DNA of 32,354 nt from Fulvivirga imtechensis AK7 (GTDB taxonomy: Bacteria; Bacteroidota; Bacteroidia; Cytophagales; Cyclobacteriaceae): contig NZ_AMZN01000117.1 of the NCBI RefSeq assembly GCF_000331535.1, positions 1 to 32,354 on the forward strand. Reading direction: 5' to 3'. How positions within the stretch are numbered: the stretch's first letter is position 1; each line of letters starts with the position of its first letter. The translations under genes were made by a program, and so were the position numbers. Below the pieces are notes generated by a model that had not been told where the DNA came from, did no database searches, and worked only from the letters and a program-made list of their open reading frames with translations. Of this stretch, positions 9,778-17,559 are shown piece by piece.

Positions 9778-9793
9778 GTTTCTTAGAGACACC
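9778..9793 (+). repeat. Possible right-end remnant of the TAGTGTCT element
   Basis: GTTTCTTAGAGACACC resembles the right terminus GTTTTCTTAGAGACACTA of the small elements at 19313 and 27387. It is only 16 bp, so the match could be chance. Confidence 0.3.
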
Positions 9794-9835
9794 AGCCCTC
9801 TCCGCTGAAAGCTTCGCGAAGGCGAGACGGGCTGG
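9792..9835. terminator. Hairpin just after the racemase operon
   Basis: CCAGCCC (9792-9798) and GGGCTGG (9829-9835) are perfect inverted arms around a GC-rich loop with further partial pairing. The hairpin lies one base beyond the stop codon of the last operon gene on the minus strand. No U-tract follows, so it may stabilise the mRNA end or be a REP-like unit rather than a classic terminator. Confidence 0.4.
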
Positions 9836-9836
9836 C

Positions 9837-10907
9837 CTAAATGATCTTCTTATCAATATAATTTGAGTTGAGAATGCTTAATGCCCCCATGTACCTCAGC
9901 TTGAATGATACCAGGTCCCCTACTGTATAATTTCTTCTGGTTTTGCCCAGGTCGATAACCAACATATCACTACTAGCCCCGGTAATCTCAATTTTATCAT
10001 CATCGGGAATTAAAAATTCGGGAGAAATATCGAGCAGGCCAATATCGATAATAGCTCTGTATGACATTTTGCCGTAATCTTCCTCCCTGATCTGCATCAC
10101 TTCACCTGAAGGGTTCTCCGCCAGCTCACCGGTGGGAACCTTGGGTTTTTCATATAACTCGATGATCTCTGCATACAGCTTAAAAACATCGTCTTTCATA
10201 CCTTTTACAGTTTTCATGGTAAAAAGATTAAGCCCGAAAAACAGTATCTCACCAACACGAAAATGATTGATGCCCATTGGGCGCATTTTCTTAAGCAGCA
10301 AAGGGATCGTTACCGAAGTGCCCCCTGATACCCATGGGATCTTACGATCAAATTTGGCTTCGATCAGTTGTTTGTACAAACTTAACTGGATCAGCTTATC
10401 CTGGGAGGGCATCACACCATGCAGGCAGTTAAGATTGGTGCCAATGCCTATCACATCTATGCTGGGCAGCTCAAATACTCTTTCATAAAAATCAATCACA
10501 TTTTCACCTAATACTCCCTCCCGCAAATCGCCCATCTCGATCATGATGATGATTTTATGCTTTTTCCCCTGCTTTTGTGCTTCTTCCGAGAGCATTTTTA
10601 TGGTTGTATAGCTGGTATTAAAGCTCACATCTGCATATTTGACCACACTCGGTATACTTCTTTTTGCCGGGGGTTTTATATAGACGGTTTGAATGCCTTT
10701 ATTGATACTCTTCACCACTTTAAGGTTGCTGATCCTGGAGTCGTGGATCTCTTCGGCCCCAAGGTCTATTACCTCTTTGATGTAGTTTCTATTACCGCAA
10801 AGCAATTTTGTGACAACACCCCATTGAATATCCCGCTCCTCAAAAAGCCTGCCCAGGTATTGGTAGTTATGCTTTAAACGATCTTTGTATAGTTCTAAAA
10901 ATGCCAT
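9837..10907 (-). CDS. Alanine/ornithine racemase family PLP enzyme (fold type III)
   Basis: This 356-residue protein has the alanine-racemase N-terminal TIM-barrel pattern of the ornithine-racemase/YhfX-like branch. The likely PLP lysine is in VVTKLLCGN (K33). Other signals are EEIHDSRISNL, IIIMIEMGDLREG, the phosphate-binding-like WVSGGTSVTIP and HFRVGEILFFG. The C-terminus is a small beta domain (IDLGKTRRNYTVGDLVSFKLRY). Family role: interconversion of L- and D-amino acids; ornithine is the known substrate of one clostridial member, but the substrate here is unknown. It starts 3 bp after the stop of the canonical alanine racemase and is the last gene of the five-gene operon. Two different racemases side by side suggests different substrates. 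Confidence 0.8.
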   Translation of the reverse strand: MAFLELYKDRLKHNYQYLGRLFEERDIQWGVVTKLLCGNRNYIKEVIDLGAEEIHDSRISNLKVVKSINKGIQTVYIKPPAKRSIPSVVKYADVSFNTSYTTIKMLSEEAQKQGKKHKIIIMIEMGDLREGVLGENVIDFYERVFELPSIDVIGIGTNLNCLHGVMPSQDKLIQLSLYKQLIEAKFDRKIPWVSGGTSVTIPLLLKKMRPMGINHFRVGEILFFGLNLFTMKTVKGMKDDVFKLYAEIIELYEKPKVPTGELAENPSGEVMQIREEDYGKMSYRAIIDIGLLDISPEFLIPDDDKIEITGASSDMLVIDLGKTRRNYTVGDLVSFKLRYMGALSILNSNYIDKKII

Positions 10908-10910
10908 TGC

Positions 10911-12065
10911 TTATTTAATTAAACGGGGAATATCATGTGGAAGCCGGGTAAGCAGCTCATAATTCAACTGGTTACTAAGCTCCCCGAAAGAAGCTACGGA
11001 AATGGCTGTTTCGTCCTTGCCACCAATAAGTGTCACTTTCATCCCTTTGTGTACATCAGGCACATCTGAGATGTCGATCATCATCATATTCATATTTACA
11101 ATGCCAACCACCCCTACTCTGCGTCCGTTTACCAGTACACGTCCCTGGTTACTCAATATGCGACTATAGCCGTGCGCGTAGCCGACCGGGACAGCGGCTA
11201 TGCTCATGTTCTGTTGGGCCAGGTAGCTGGTTCCGTAGCCGATGAATTCCCCTGTTCGCACTTCCTTTATGCTCATAATATAGCTCGTCCAGGAAATGAC
11301 TCTTTTTAAAGGGTCTGTTTTTTCCTTATTCCTTATTTTACCCAGGTAGTCAATGAATATCTCTTTGCTTGGCCAAAAGCCATATTGGAGTATCCCTATC
11401 CTTACCAGGTCCATATGTGTTTTGGGGTATGCCATAGCTGCTGCGGAACAGGCAGTATGGCGTAGGGTTGGTGTAATGCCCTGGCTGACCAACCACTGGT
11501 AAAATTTATTGTACTTCTTGATCTGATTCTGCACCCTGACATAATTGGCAATACTTTCAGCGCCAGCATAATGAGTGCAAAGTCCTTCCACAACAAGGTA
11601 GCCATCACTAATTTTGATAAGCTCTACCAGTTGCTTCAGACCGGGCTTATTAAAGCCGGTTCTGTTGAGGCCGGTTTCGACTTCTATATGAATTTTTGCT
11701 GGTTTACTCAGTTTCCTGGCTATGGTCAAAGCAGCAAGCGCCCTTTCAATATCAAAAACAAAGAATTCGATATCGTTTTCAATTACCCACTCCAGGCCGT
11801 GCTCTCCAACCTCACCCATGATCAAAATAGTGCTATCACGGCTAACCACACTGTGTACACGATGTGCCTCATCAGCGCTAAACACGGAAAAGTGGTCTAC
11901 ACCACAGCTCTCCACCAACGGCACGAAAGCTTCGATACCATGCCCGTAGGCATTTCCCTTAACCACTGAGGACAACCTTACATCAGGCCCGATACTGGAC
12001 CTGATAAAGTCAATGTTAGACTTTAATGACTCTGAATTTAATACTATAGTTGAAGTGCTATGCAT
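10911..12065 (-). CDS. alr: Alanine racemase
   Basis: This is a 384-residue PLP enzyme. The PLP lysine is K36 in SVVKGNAYGHG, the family signature. The C-terminal beta domain supplies the catalytic tyrosine block FIGYGTSYLA, followed by VPVGYAHGYSR and GIVNMNMMMIDIS. Family role: L-alanine/D-alanine interconversion for peptidoglycan, though members in catabolic clusters can have broader specificity. I chose the ATG at 12065 because a longer reading would need a TTG at 12089 inside the upstream gene; the chosen start overlaps the M20 stop by 8 bp (ATGCATAG). It is the fourth gene of the operon. Whether it is the housekeeping enzyme or a catabolic paralogue cannot be told from this window. Confidence 0.92.
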   Translation of the reverse strand: MHSTSTIVLNSESLKSNIDFIRSSIGPDVRLSSVVKGNAYGHGIEAFVPLVESCGVDHFSVFSADEAHRVHSVVSRDSTILIMGEVGEHGLEWVIENDIEFFVFDIERALAALTIARKLSKPAKIHIEVETGLNRTGFNKPGLKQLVELIKISDGYLVVEGLCTHYAGAESIANYVRVQNQIKKYNKFYQWLVSQGITPTLRHTACSAAAMAYPKTHMDLVRIGILQYGFWPSKEIFIDYLGKIRNKEKTDPLKRVISWTSYIMSIKEVRTGEFIGYGTSYLAQQNMSIAAVPVGYAHGYSRILSNQGRVLVNGRRVGVVGIVNMNMMMIDISDVPDVHKGMKVTLIGGKDETAISVASFGELSNQLNYELLTRLPHDIPRLIK

Positions 12066-13218
12066 TCGCTTTATTGAGAAGTCGATCAATAATATGATAA
12101 AACATTAAAATGCCGGATTTCGTGATCTGATCAGGAAAATCATAATCAGGGTTATGCAGGTCCGGGGTTGATTCCCCCGCCCCGAGGCCAAACATAGCGC
12201 CCTTATATTTTTGGGTAAACAAGCCAAAATCCTCACTCCAACGAAAGGCTTCGCTGGTCTTATATACAGTAAGCATTAGCTCAGTAGCCACATTTTCCAC
12301 AAGAATGGAACAGTCTGCATCATTAATGGTTGAGTGAAAAGTCTCTGTCTCATCCAAACGCAGTTTCAGTCCATGCTTGCCGGCTATCTGGTGGCATTGT
12401 TCTGCAATAATATTCTCCAGCTTTTCCAGGTCCTGATCATGGTGAGCGCGAAGCGTGGCCATTACCACTGCATTGCCAGGTGTAACGCCAAAGGCCCGCT
12501 CCCCTATTTTGACATGCACTATTGTTGCCAATGCGAAGCCCTTCAATTCATCGGCCTCACGTGCAGCCCTTTCAATGGAGAGGATCATTTCAGCGACAGC
12601 CATGGCAGGACTTTTTCCATTCTCAGGTTCTGCAGCATGAGAGGTTTTCCCTTCCAGCACCGCGATGAACCCCTTAGATGCAGAGGCAAATATCCCAGGT
12701 TTTATAACGATCTCGTTTTTAGGAAATCCAGGCAAATTATGCAAAGCGAAGATATAATCGGGTTGTATTCTCAAAAATTCCCGACTCTCGAGCATACGGG
12801 CAGCCCCCTCGCCTGTTTCCTCAGCAGGTTGAAACATCAAAGCTATGTTACCTCTTTGCGGTCTCCGGTCAGCAAAAATCCCAGCCAGGCCAGCCACTAT
12901 GGCCATATGACCGTCATGACCACACAAATGGGCTTTGCCTTCGTATTGAGACCTATAAGGTAAATCGTTGACCTCACGGATAGGCAGGCCATCCAATTCA
13001 GCCCTGATCATCACTGTAGGCCCTGGTTTTGATCCTTTAAAAATAAAGACCATACCGGAGCCCCCCAGGTCTGTCAAAACCTCATCAGGCTTATACTCCC
13101 TGATAAAAGCTGCTATTCGTTTGGCAGTTTCCTTTTCCTCACCTGAAACTTCAGGATGTCGATGGACATCTTTTCGCAACTGCTGCAGTTTCTGCAGAAG
13201 ATCATCCTTAACTGGCAT
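12058..13218 (-). CDS. M20-family metal-dependent amidohydrolase
   Basis: This is a 386-residue cytosolic protein of the M20D type (hippurate hydrolase, N-acyl-L-amino-acid amidohydrolase, IAA-amino-acid hydrolase relatives). Metal-site motifs are present: HLCGHDGHMA (C99, H101), QPAEETGEGA (E133/E134), ALHNLPG (H160) and the C-terminal DLHNPDYDFPD (H355). The lid/dimerisation insert contains GKTSHAAEPENGKSPA. Family role: hydrolysis of the amide bond of N-acylated amino acids or similar compounds. It begins 12 bp after the GNAT stop and overlaps the alanine racemase start. Next to a symporter and two racemases, its likely job is to release free amino acid from an imported acyl-amino acid (inference). 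Confidence 0.88.
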   Translation of the reverse strand: MPVKDDLLQKLQQLRKDVHRHPEVSGEEKETAKRIAAFIREYKPDEVLTDLGGSGMVFIFKGSKPGPTVMIRAELDGLPIREVNDLPYRSQYEGKAHLCGHDGHMAIVAGLAGIFADRRPQRGNIALMFQPAEETGEGAARMLESREFLRIQPDYIFALHNLPGFPKNEIVIKPGIFASASKGFIAVLEGKTSHAAEPENGKSPAMAVAEMILSIERAAREADELKGFALATIVHVKIGERAFGVTPGNAVVMATLRAHHDQDLEKLENIIAEQCHQIAGKHGLKLRLDETETFHSTINDADCSILVENVATELMLTVYKTSEAFRWSEDFGLFTQKYKGAMFGLGAGESTPDLHNPDYDFPDQITKSGILMFYHIIDRLLNKANA

Positions 13219-13230
13219 ATAGTTCAGTGC

Positions 13231-13710
13231 TTATTTTTTAAGCCTCATCTCAAGGTACTTGTTGGTGAACCCCAACTTCTCGTAGAGAAACTTTGCCGGG
13301 TTATTGGGTTCTACATGCAGGGCAATATCACCATCAGCCTTGTCAATCGCTTTTTTCATTAATTCCTTACCAATACCTTTGCCCCTGTAGTCACAATTAA
13401 TGGCTATATATACCAGAATATTTTCAGGAATATACCCTTGCATACCGGTTCTGTTCATCACCACAGCGCCAATCACCTTTCTGTCAAGTCTGGCCGTAAC
13501 CACAAAGCCTCCCGGGGTGACCCCACTATCCAAGGCATAATCGATTGCCTTGGCGATATCCGCTTTGTTATCACCGAATTCATCGAGGTGCTCATACAAA
13601 AAGTCGGCAATCTCTTCCCGATGGATAAGCCCTACTGTTTCAGCCGGTGTTAGTACATTGTATTCAATCATTTGATCTGTATCTTTATTTTTAACTGATA
13701 TTTTACTCAT
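13231..13710 (-). CDS. GNAT-family N-acetyltransferase
   Basis: This 159-residue single-domain protein has the acetyl-CoA pyrophosphate-binding motif A at CDYRGKGIGKELM (R109, G110, G112, G114). Typical GNAT strands lead into it (KVIGAVVMNRTGM, ILVYIAI), and the motif-B region is HVEPNNPAKFLYEKLGF. The N-terminal helix region (HREEIADFLYEHLDEF) is probably the acceptor side. The acceptor is unknown. Because it sits directly between a symporter and an amidohydrolase, it may acetylate the same amino acid or amine that the M20 enzyme deacylates (inference). The ATG overlaps the symporter stop as ATGA. Confidence 0.85.
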   Translation of the reverse strand: MSKISVKNKDTDQMIEYNVLTPAETVGLIHREEIADFLYEHLDEFGDNKADIAKAIDYALDSGVTPGGFVVTARLDRKVIGAVVMNRTGMQGYIPENILVYIAINCDYRGKGIGKELMKKAIDKADGDIALHVEPNNPAKFLYEKLGFTNKYLEMRLKK

Positions 13711-15158
13711 AAGTTTGCTAATTTTAATTTTTGTCTCTTTCTGATTTCATTAACTACCAAAAACATTCCTAAAGATGCTGTAATACCATAAATATTAGCA
13801 TCGAGTCCAAAAGGCAAATCGGTAGAGAAAAGGATCAGGGAAAGTGTAACTGTACCTCCCGTCAGCATTGCCAGAAATGCAGCAAGAGAGCTTGTGTTTT
13901 TAAAAAATAATGCGCCAATAACAGGAATAAATAGCCCCGAGACCATAAACGCATAAGAATAAAGCATAAGTTCTAATACATTTTGCATAAATGTAGCCAG
14001 CACCAGAGCAGCGATACCTACTACCAGGGTCAGCATCTGCGAAGTGCGCAGAATACTTTTATCGCTTTTGTTGAGATGGAGCCATTTACCAAAAACATCT
14101 GTCAACAAATTACCTGATGCCGCCATTAAGCAACTGTCAGCCGTTGACATGATAGCTGAAAAATAAGCAGACATCATTAGTCCCATCAGGCCTACCGGCA
14201 ACACACTCCTGAGCAATAATGGCAGCCCCATTTCGGCATCCACAGTGTTGGTAGCGCCAAAACCAAGCTCCTGAAACATGCCCTGTTCGGCTCCTACACG
14301 GGCAAATAGCCCCAGCAGCACTCCCATCATGGCCATAATGGGCCATTCAAATAATCCAGCTATAAACCATGCCTTTCTCGCCTCCTTTGCTCCCCGGCAG
14401 GCATATATACGCTGATACAACGTCATGCCTACAAACCATATCGGGATAATAGTAATACCCCAATTGATAAAGGTTTGCCAACTGATATTTTGCAGAGAAA
14501 GGAAATCAGCCGGCAGTGTGGCTGCAATAGCATCATAGCCACCTATGGCTATATAGCCCAAAGGAATACCAATGAAGATCAGCCCTGTCATTAAAATTAT
14601 CCATTGTATGGTATCTGTATAGATCACCGCCTTGATCCCGCCCATTACGGTGTAGACAATAGCTATAACGCCCATAATGATCAAGGCTGTATTTAGATCG
14701 AGATCAATAAAGGAGGCTGAAGCTAATTTTGCGCCCGCCAATATTTGTGAACTTGTAAATCCCAGATAACCAATGGCTGAGATGATTCCCGCCAGCAGTG
14801 CAACATGGCCATTGTAAAAATGGCCAAATATCTGTGGAAAGGTCAGAAAGTTGTGTGCTTTTGAAAGTCTGCTCACCTTAGGTATGAGTAACACAGCCGC
14901 CAGCCAAGCGCCAATCAAACCGGTAAATAACATCCAGGATCCGGCGATACCCATGGTAAAGCCCAGGCCTCCGAGGCCAATTGAAAACCCGCCGCCTACA
15001 TCGGTAGCCACCACGGAGAGGCCCACGTGCCATGGCCCCATTTTTCTGCCTCCTACATAATAATCATCCGTGTCTTTGTTTTTTTTAAGAAAGAAAAATC
15101 CAACCCCCAACATTACCAACATATAGATGACGAAAATCGCCAGATCAAGCAAGTGCAT
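13707..15158 (-). CDS. Sodium:solute symporter (SSS family)
   Basis: This is a 483-residue membrane protein with about 13 hydrophobic segments. SSS features include the start MHLLDLAIFVIYMLVMLGVG, the cytoplasmic loop KNKDTDDYYVGGRKMGPW, the TM2-like VATDVGGGFSIGLGG and the Na+-site helix SAIMSTADSCLMAASG (about 334-349). Family role: Na+-driven uptake of small organic solutes such as amino acids, pantothenate or sugars; its neighbours favour an amino-acid-like substrate. It is the first gene of a five-gene operon and is preceded by a good -7 element (15196-15203). Its TGA overlaps the next start codon. Confidence 0.9.
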   Translation of the reverse strand: MHLLDLAIFVIYMLVMLGVGFFFLKKNKDTDDYYVGGRKMGPWHVGLSVVATDVGGGFSIGLGGLGFTMGIAGSWMLFTGLIGAWLAAVLLIPKVSRLSKAHNFLTFPQIFGHFYNGHVALLAGIISAIGYLGFTSSQILAGAKLASASFIDLDLNTALIIMGVIAIVYTVMGGIKAVIYTDTIQWIILMTGLIFIGIPLGYIAIGGYDAIAATLPADFLSLQNISWQTFINWGITIIPIWFVGMTLYQRIYACRGAKEARKAWFIAGLFEWPIMAMMGVLLGLFARVGAEQGMFQELGFGATNTVDAEMGLPLLLRSVLPVGLMGLMMSAYFSAIMSTADSCLMAASGNLLTDVFGKWLHLNKSDKSILRTSQMLTLVVGIAALVLATFMQNVLELMLYSYAFMVSGLFIPVIGALFFKNTSSLAAFLAMLTGGTVTLSLILFSTDLPFGLDANIYGITASLGMFLVVNEIRKRQKLKLANL

Positions 15159-15195
15159 TCTGCTTCAATTTAGTTTCTATACAAACAATTTAACA

Positions 15196-15203
15196 CAAAA
15201 GTA
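15196..15203 (-). promoter_or_regulatory. Bacteroidota -7 promoter element of the symporter-racemase operon
   Basis: On the minus strand the sequence reads TACTTTTG, a full match to TAnnTTTG, about 38 bp upstream of the symporter ATG. The upstream spacer is AT-rich, but no exact -33 TTTG was found. Confidence 0.5.
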
Positions 15204-15325
15204 GGCATATAACATTTAAAATACCATTTTTGAAAGCATAATAACAGTTACTGGATATTAATATATTCTGCTGAAGGTAGTTTTCTATTTTCGGAACTTT
15301 AAAAACCCCGCCATACCCCCCACGC

Positions 15326-15511
15326 ACCAGTTCCCGGCCCTGTGCCGGGGCTCTTCAGCAAAGTACTTCTTGAAAAGTAGTCTGAAAAATCCGAAGCAAT
15401 GGAATGGCGTAGAAAAAATCCCAATTCTTCGGATTTTCATTGGTTTTTGCAGTGTATCACTCTGGCTATCACCCTTTTCACAGGGGGCCCCGGAACAAGT
15501 CCGGGGACTGG
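15326..15511. repeat. Compound palindromic repeat between the symporter promoter and the MarR gene
   Basis: Outer arms CCAGTTCCCGG (15326-15336) and CCGGGGACTGG (15501-15511) are inverted with one mismatch. Each encloses or adjoins its own hairpin: CCCGGC/GCCGGG at 15333-15349 and CCCCGGA/TCCGGGG at 15488-15506. A third hairpin, AAAATCCGAAG/CTTCGGATTTT, lies at 15386-15437. No convincing gene lies in 15159-15551. The layout suggests a small non-autonomous repeat or a termination region. Confidence 0.55.
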
Positions 15512-15551
15512 TAGGGTTTGATTTTTTAGTTAAGAAATTCTCTCCGAGGCT

Positions 15552-16040
15552 CTATTTATCGTCTTGATCTGACGATAGTTCATCAAGGGTAACGAGCGGA
15601 TAAGCTTCAATATTATCAATTCCCATTACCTCGATGAGCAGCTTAAATGCATGTTCTATCTCCTGGAGTTGATTTTCCGAAAGCTTATTAAGCTTGATGC
15701 TTAATTGTTCGTGCATTAGTTGCGGTGTTCTTTTGAGTAGATTAGCGCCATTTGTAGTCAATGCCACATAGGTTATCCTCTTATCTTTGAGGTTGGGCAG
15801 CTTAGCGACATAATTCTTCTTTTCCAGCCTGCTGATAATTCCTGTTACCGTGCTGGAATTTAAGTTGAGGTATTTAGATATTTGACTATGTGTGGCTTTG
15901 AAATCCTCGCACGATTTTAGGTAATTCAGCGTTAACAACTGGGGAATGCTAATGCCGTACTCCTTCTGGATCCGTTTGGATTCGAGATTAACAGAACGAA
16001 GAATTTTACGAATATTGATTAAAATGCTCGTGGAGTCCAA
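15552..16040 (-). CDS. MarR-family transcriptional regulator
   Basis: This 162-residue protein has a MarR winged helix: helix-turn-helix region ISKYLNLNSSTVTGIISRLE (about 54-73), wing DKRITYVALTTNG, and flanking helices for dimerisation. The C-terminal tail is acidic (DELSSDQDDK). The start appears to be TTG at 16040: no in-frame ATG lies before the conserved part, and an upstream TAA limits extension. A TAnnTTTG element lies about 20 bp upstream. It is divergent from the DUF4159 gene and downstream of the symporter promoter; either could be a target, but no clear operator palindrome was identified. Confidence 0.88.
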   Translation of the reverse strand: MDSTSILINIRKILRSVNLESKRIQKEYGISIPQLLTLNYLKSCEDFKATHSQISKYLNLNSSTVTGIISRLEKKNYVAKLPNLKDKRITYVALTTNGANLLKRTPQLMHEQLSIKLNKLSENQLQEIEHAFKLLIEVMGIDNIEAYPLVTLDELSSDQDDK

Positions 16041-16059
16041 CTTATTGATAATTTTAATG

Positions 16060-16067
16060 CAAAGTTA
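16060..16067 (-). promoter_or_regulatory. Candidate -7 element for the MarR gene
   Basis: The minus strand reads TAACTTTG, matching TAnnTTTG, 20 bp before the TTG start. This implies a very short leader and supports the TTG start. Confidence 0.4.
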
Positions 16068-16111
16068 ACAAAAAAGTTAGACATTAGTTTCTGTAGAAAA
16101 TAATATTAGCC

Positions 16112-16774
16112 ATGAAGAAGTGGATATTGATTGCTGTCTGCATATTGGTGAGCAGCTTTAGTTCATTTGGACAAATACAGATAAGGATCGCCAAGCTCAA
16201 GTACGATGGTGGTGGCGACTGGTATGCCAATAAAACCGCCCTCCCTAATCTGATAGAATTTTGCAACAGAAATCTCAATACTAATATAGATACGGATGAC
16301 GAAGTGGTGGAAGTCAGCAGCCCGGACCTTTTTCTATACCCTTATGTATACATGACCGGTCACGGAAATGTGGTCTTTTCTGAAAATGACGCTGAAAATC
16401 TGAGAAAATATTTGGAGGCCGGGGGGTTTCTGCATATTGATGATAATTATGGTTTGGATCAGTTTGTTCGGCTTGAAATGAAAAAGGTATTTCCGGAACT
16501 GGAGTTTGTGGAGATACCGTTTGACCATCCCATTTATCATCAAAAGTTTGATTTTCCCAACGGGTTACCCAAGATCCATGAACATGATGGCAAACCTGCT
16601 CAGGGCTTCGGGCTGATCCATAAAGGCAGGTTGGTGTGCTTTTATAGCTATGAATCCGACCTGGGCAACGGCTGGGAAGACCAGTCAATACATAACGACC
16701 CGGAGTCTAAGCGTCAGGAAGCGCTAAAAATGGGCGCTAATATTATTTCCTACTGCTTTACTCAGTATCAGTAG
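16112..16774 (+). CDS. DUF4159 domain exported protein
   Basis: This 220-residue protein has a signal peptide (MKKWILIAVCILVSSFSSFG, cleaved near GQ). The rest matches the DUF4159 pattern: IRIAKLKYDGGGDWYANK, LYPYVYMTGHGNVVF, LRKYLEAGGFLHIDDNYG and a C-terminal GLIHKGRLVCFYSYESDLG followed by a WED motif. The fold is thought to be related to class I glutamine amidotransferase-like domains, but no catalytic function is established. In Bacteroidota it often occurs near MoxR/DUF58 or batch gene sets; none is present here. It is divergent from marR, and a 191-bp inverted-repeat element follows 27 bp after the stop. Confidence 0.85.
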   Translation: MKKWILIAVCILVSSFSSFGQIQIRIAKLKYDGGGDWYANKTALPNLIEFCNRNLNTNIDTDDEVVEVSSPDLFLYPYVYMTGHGNVVFSENDAENLRKYLEAGGFLHIDDNYGLDQFVRLEMKKVFPELEFVEIPFDHPIYHQKFDFPNGLPKIHEHDGKPAQGFGLIHKGRLVCFYSYESDLGNGWEDQSIHNDPESKRQEALKMGANIISYCFTQYQ

Positions 16775-16801
16775 CTATCGTTCTAATATATTTTTAAAAA
16801 T

Positions 16802-16992
16802 AAAGGAGCTGTCTCAAAAAGACCAGTCCCCCGCCTGTCCCGAGCTAGCTTGACTCGGGGAGGAAACCGAGGGATCTTACTAAGTTTTAAAGCAGGTATT
16901 TCAATCTTGGCAATCCCGATAACTATATAATTATCGGGACTCCGTCAGAATGACTTTCAGTTTGTGTTTGGTCTTTTTGAGACAGCTCCTTT
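16802..16992. mobile_element. MITE-like element with perfect 24-bp terminal inverted repeats
   Basis: The left arm 16802-16825 (AAAGGAGCTGTCTCAAAAAG then ACCA) is the exact reverse complement of the right arm 16969-16992. The 191-bp element has no ORF. Inside are hairpins CCCGAG/CTCGGG (near 16839-16859) and CCCGATAA/TTATCGGG (near 16917-16940). It sits between two convergent genes, so besides being a probable non-autonomous mobile repeat it could end transcription in both directions. Confidence 0.7.
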
Positions 16993-17014
16993 TTGATAGA
17001 TATTACTTTTGATC

Positions 17015-17449
17015 TTATTCTAAATCCTCCAGCCGCTCCAGGTTATCATGTGAGGTTCTTATCTCTGCCAGTTGTCGTCTTAAAACAGTTCTAAGATCCG
17101 TAGGCAGATCATCATCTTCCAGCACATGCTCATATTTATCTATAGCAGCCTTCTCTCCGCGGATACATGCCTCTAACATACTTTCGTCTTTGTCTGATGA
17201 AAGCGCACCTTTGAGTCCCATCCAGTACCTCCATGTATCACCCTGGATACGAGTACCGGCTTCTTCAGGTGCTTTCTCCGAATACGGCCTCAGTTCATTT
17301 TCAAAATTCCTTGACTCCCTCATATGTTTTTCAAAGAGCGACCTGTATTCTGTGCTTCGTACATGCTCCGCAGCCTTCTCGTATCCTCTTATTCTCTCAT
17401 TCAATACTTCGAATATCTCTTTTACTTCAGAACTTACTTTAGTATCCAT
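17015..17449 (-). CDS. PA2169/DUF2383-like four-helix-bundle protein
   Basis: From the ATG at 17449 (MDTKVSSEVKEIFEVLNERI) the protein has 144 residues; a longer reading would need a TTG at 17503. It is almost entirely helical, charged and without a signal peptide. Sequence such as GYEKAAEHVRSTEYRSLFEK, GDTWRYWMGLKGALS and ACIRGEKAAIDKYEHVLED fits the ferritin-like DUF2383/PA2169 family. Members are often stress-induced; a metal site is possible but unproven. It is convergent with the DUF4159 gene across the 191-bp repeat element. Confidence 0.8.
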   Translation of the reverse strand: MDTKVSSEVKEIFEVLNERIRGYEKAAEHVRSTEYRSLFEKHMRESRNFENELRPYSEKAPEEAGTRIQGDTWRYWMGLKGALSSDKDESMLEACIRGEKAAIDKYEHVLEDDDLPTDLRTVLRRQLAEIRTSHDNLERLEDLE

Positions 17450-17559
17450 AGCGTTAGTTTTTTGGTTTAACAATCTCGTTTCTGTTAAAACAATGGGACG
17501 CAAAGAAAGTTACACCCAGCCTATGGATTAAAGCCGCTCTGCTCATTCCGGACTTAGAG

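Larger units (their letters stand above)
9393..9836. repeat. Repeat-filled intergenic region with alternating GGGGATTGCC/CGTCATTGC units
   Basis: There is no gene in this stretch. It holds at least three units of one repeat in alternating orientation: 9533-9562 (GGGGATTGCCGC ... CAATGACG), 9587-9625 (inverted, CGTCACTGCGAG ... GCAGTCCCC) and 9681-9765 (GGGGATTGCCACG ... CAATGACG with extra sequence inside). A further degenerate inverted unit lies near 9459-9511. The arrangement resembles mosaic repetitive extragenic palindromes. Confidence 0.7.

Noticed and set aside
12334-12963. Plus-strand 209-codon frame opposite the M20 gene
   Set aside because: Antisense to conserved metal-site motifs and without any protein-like pattern of its own.
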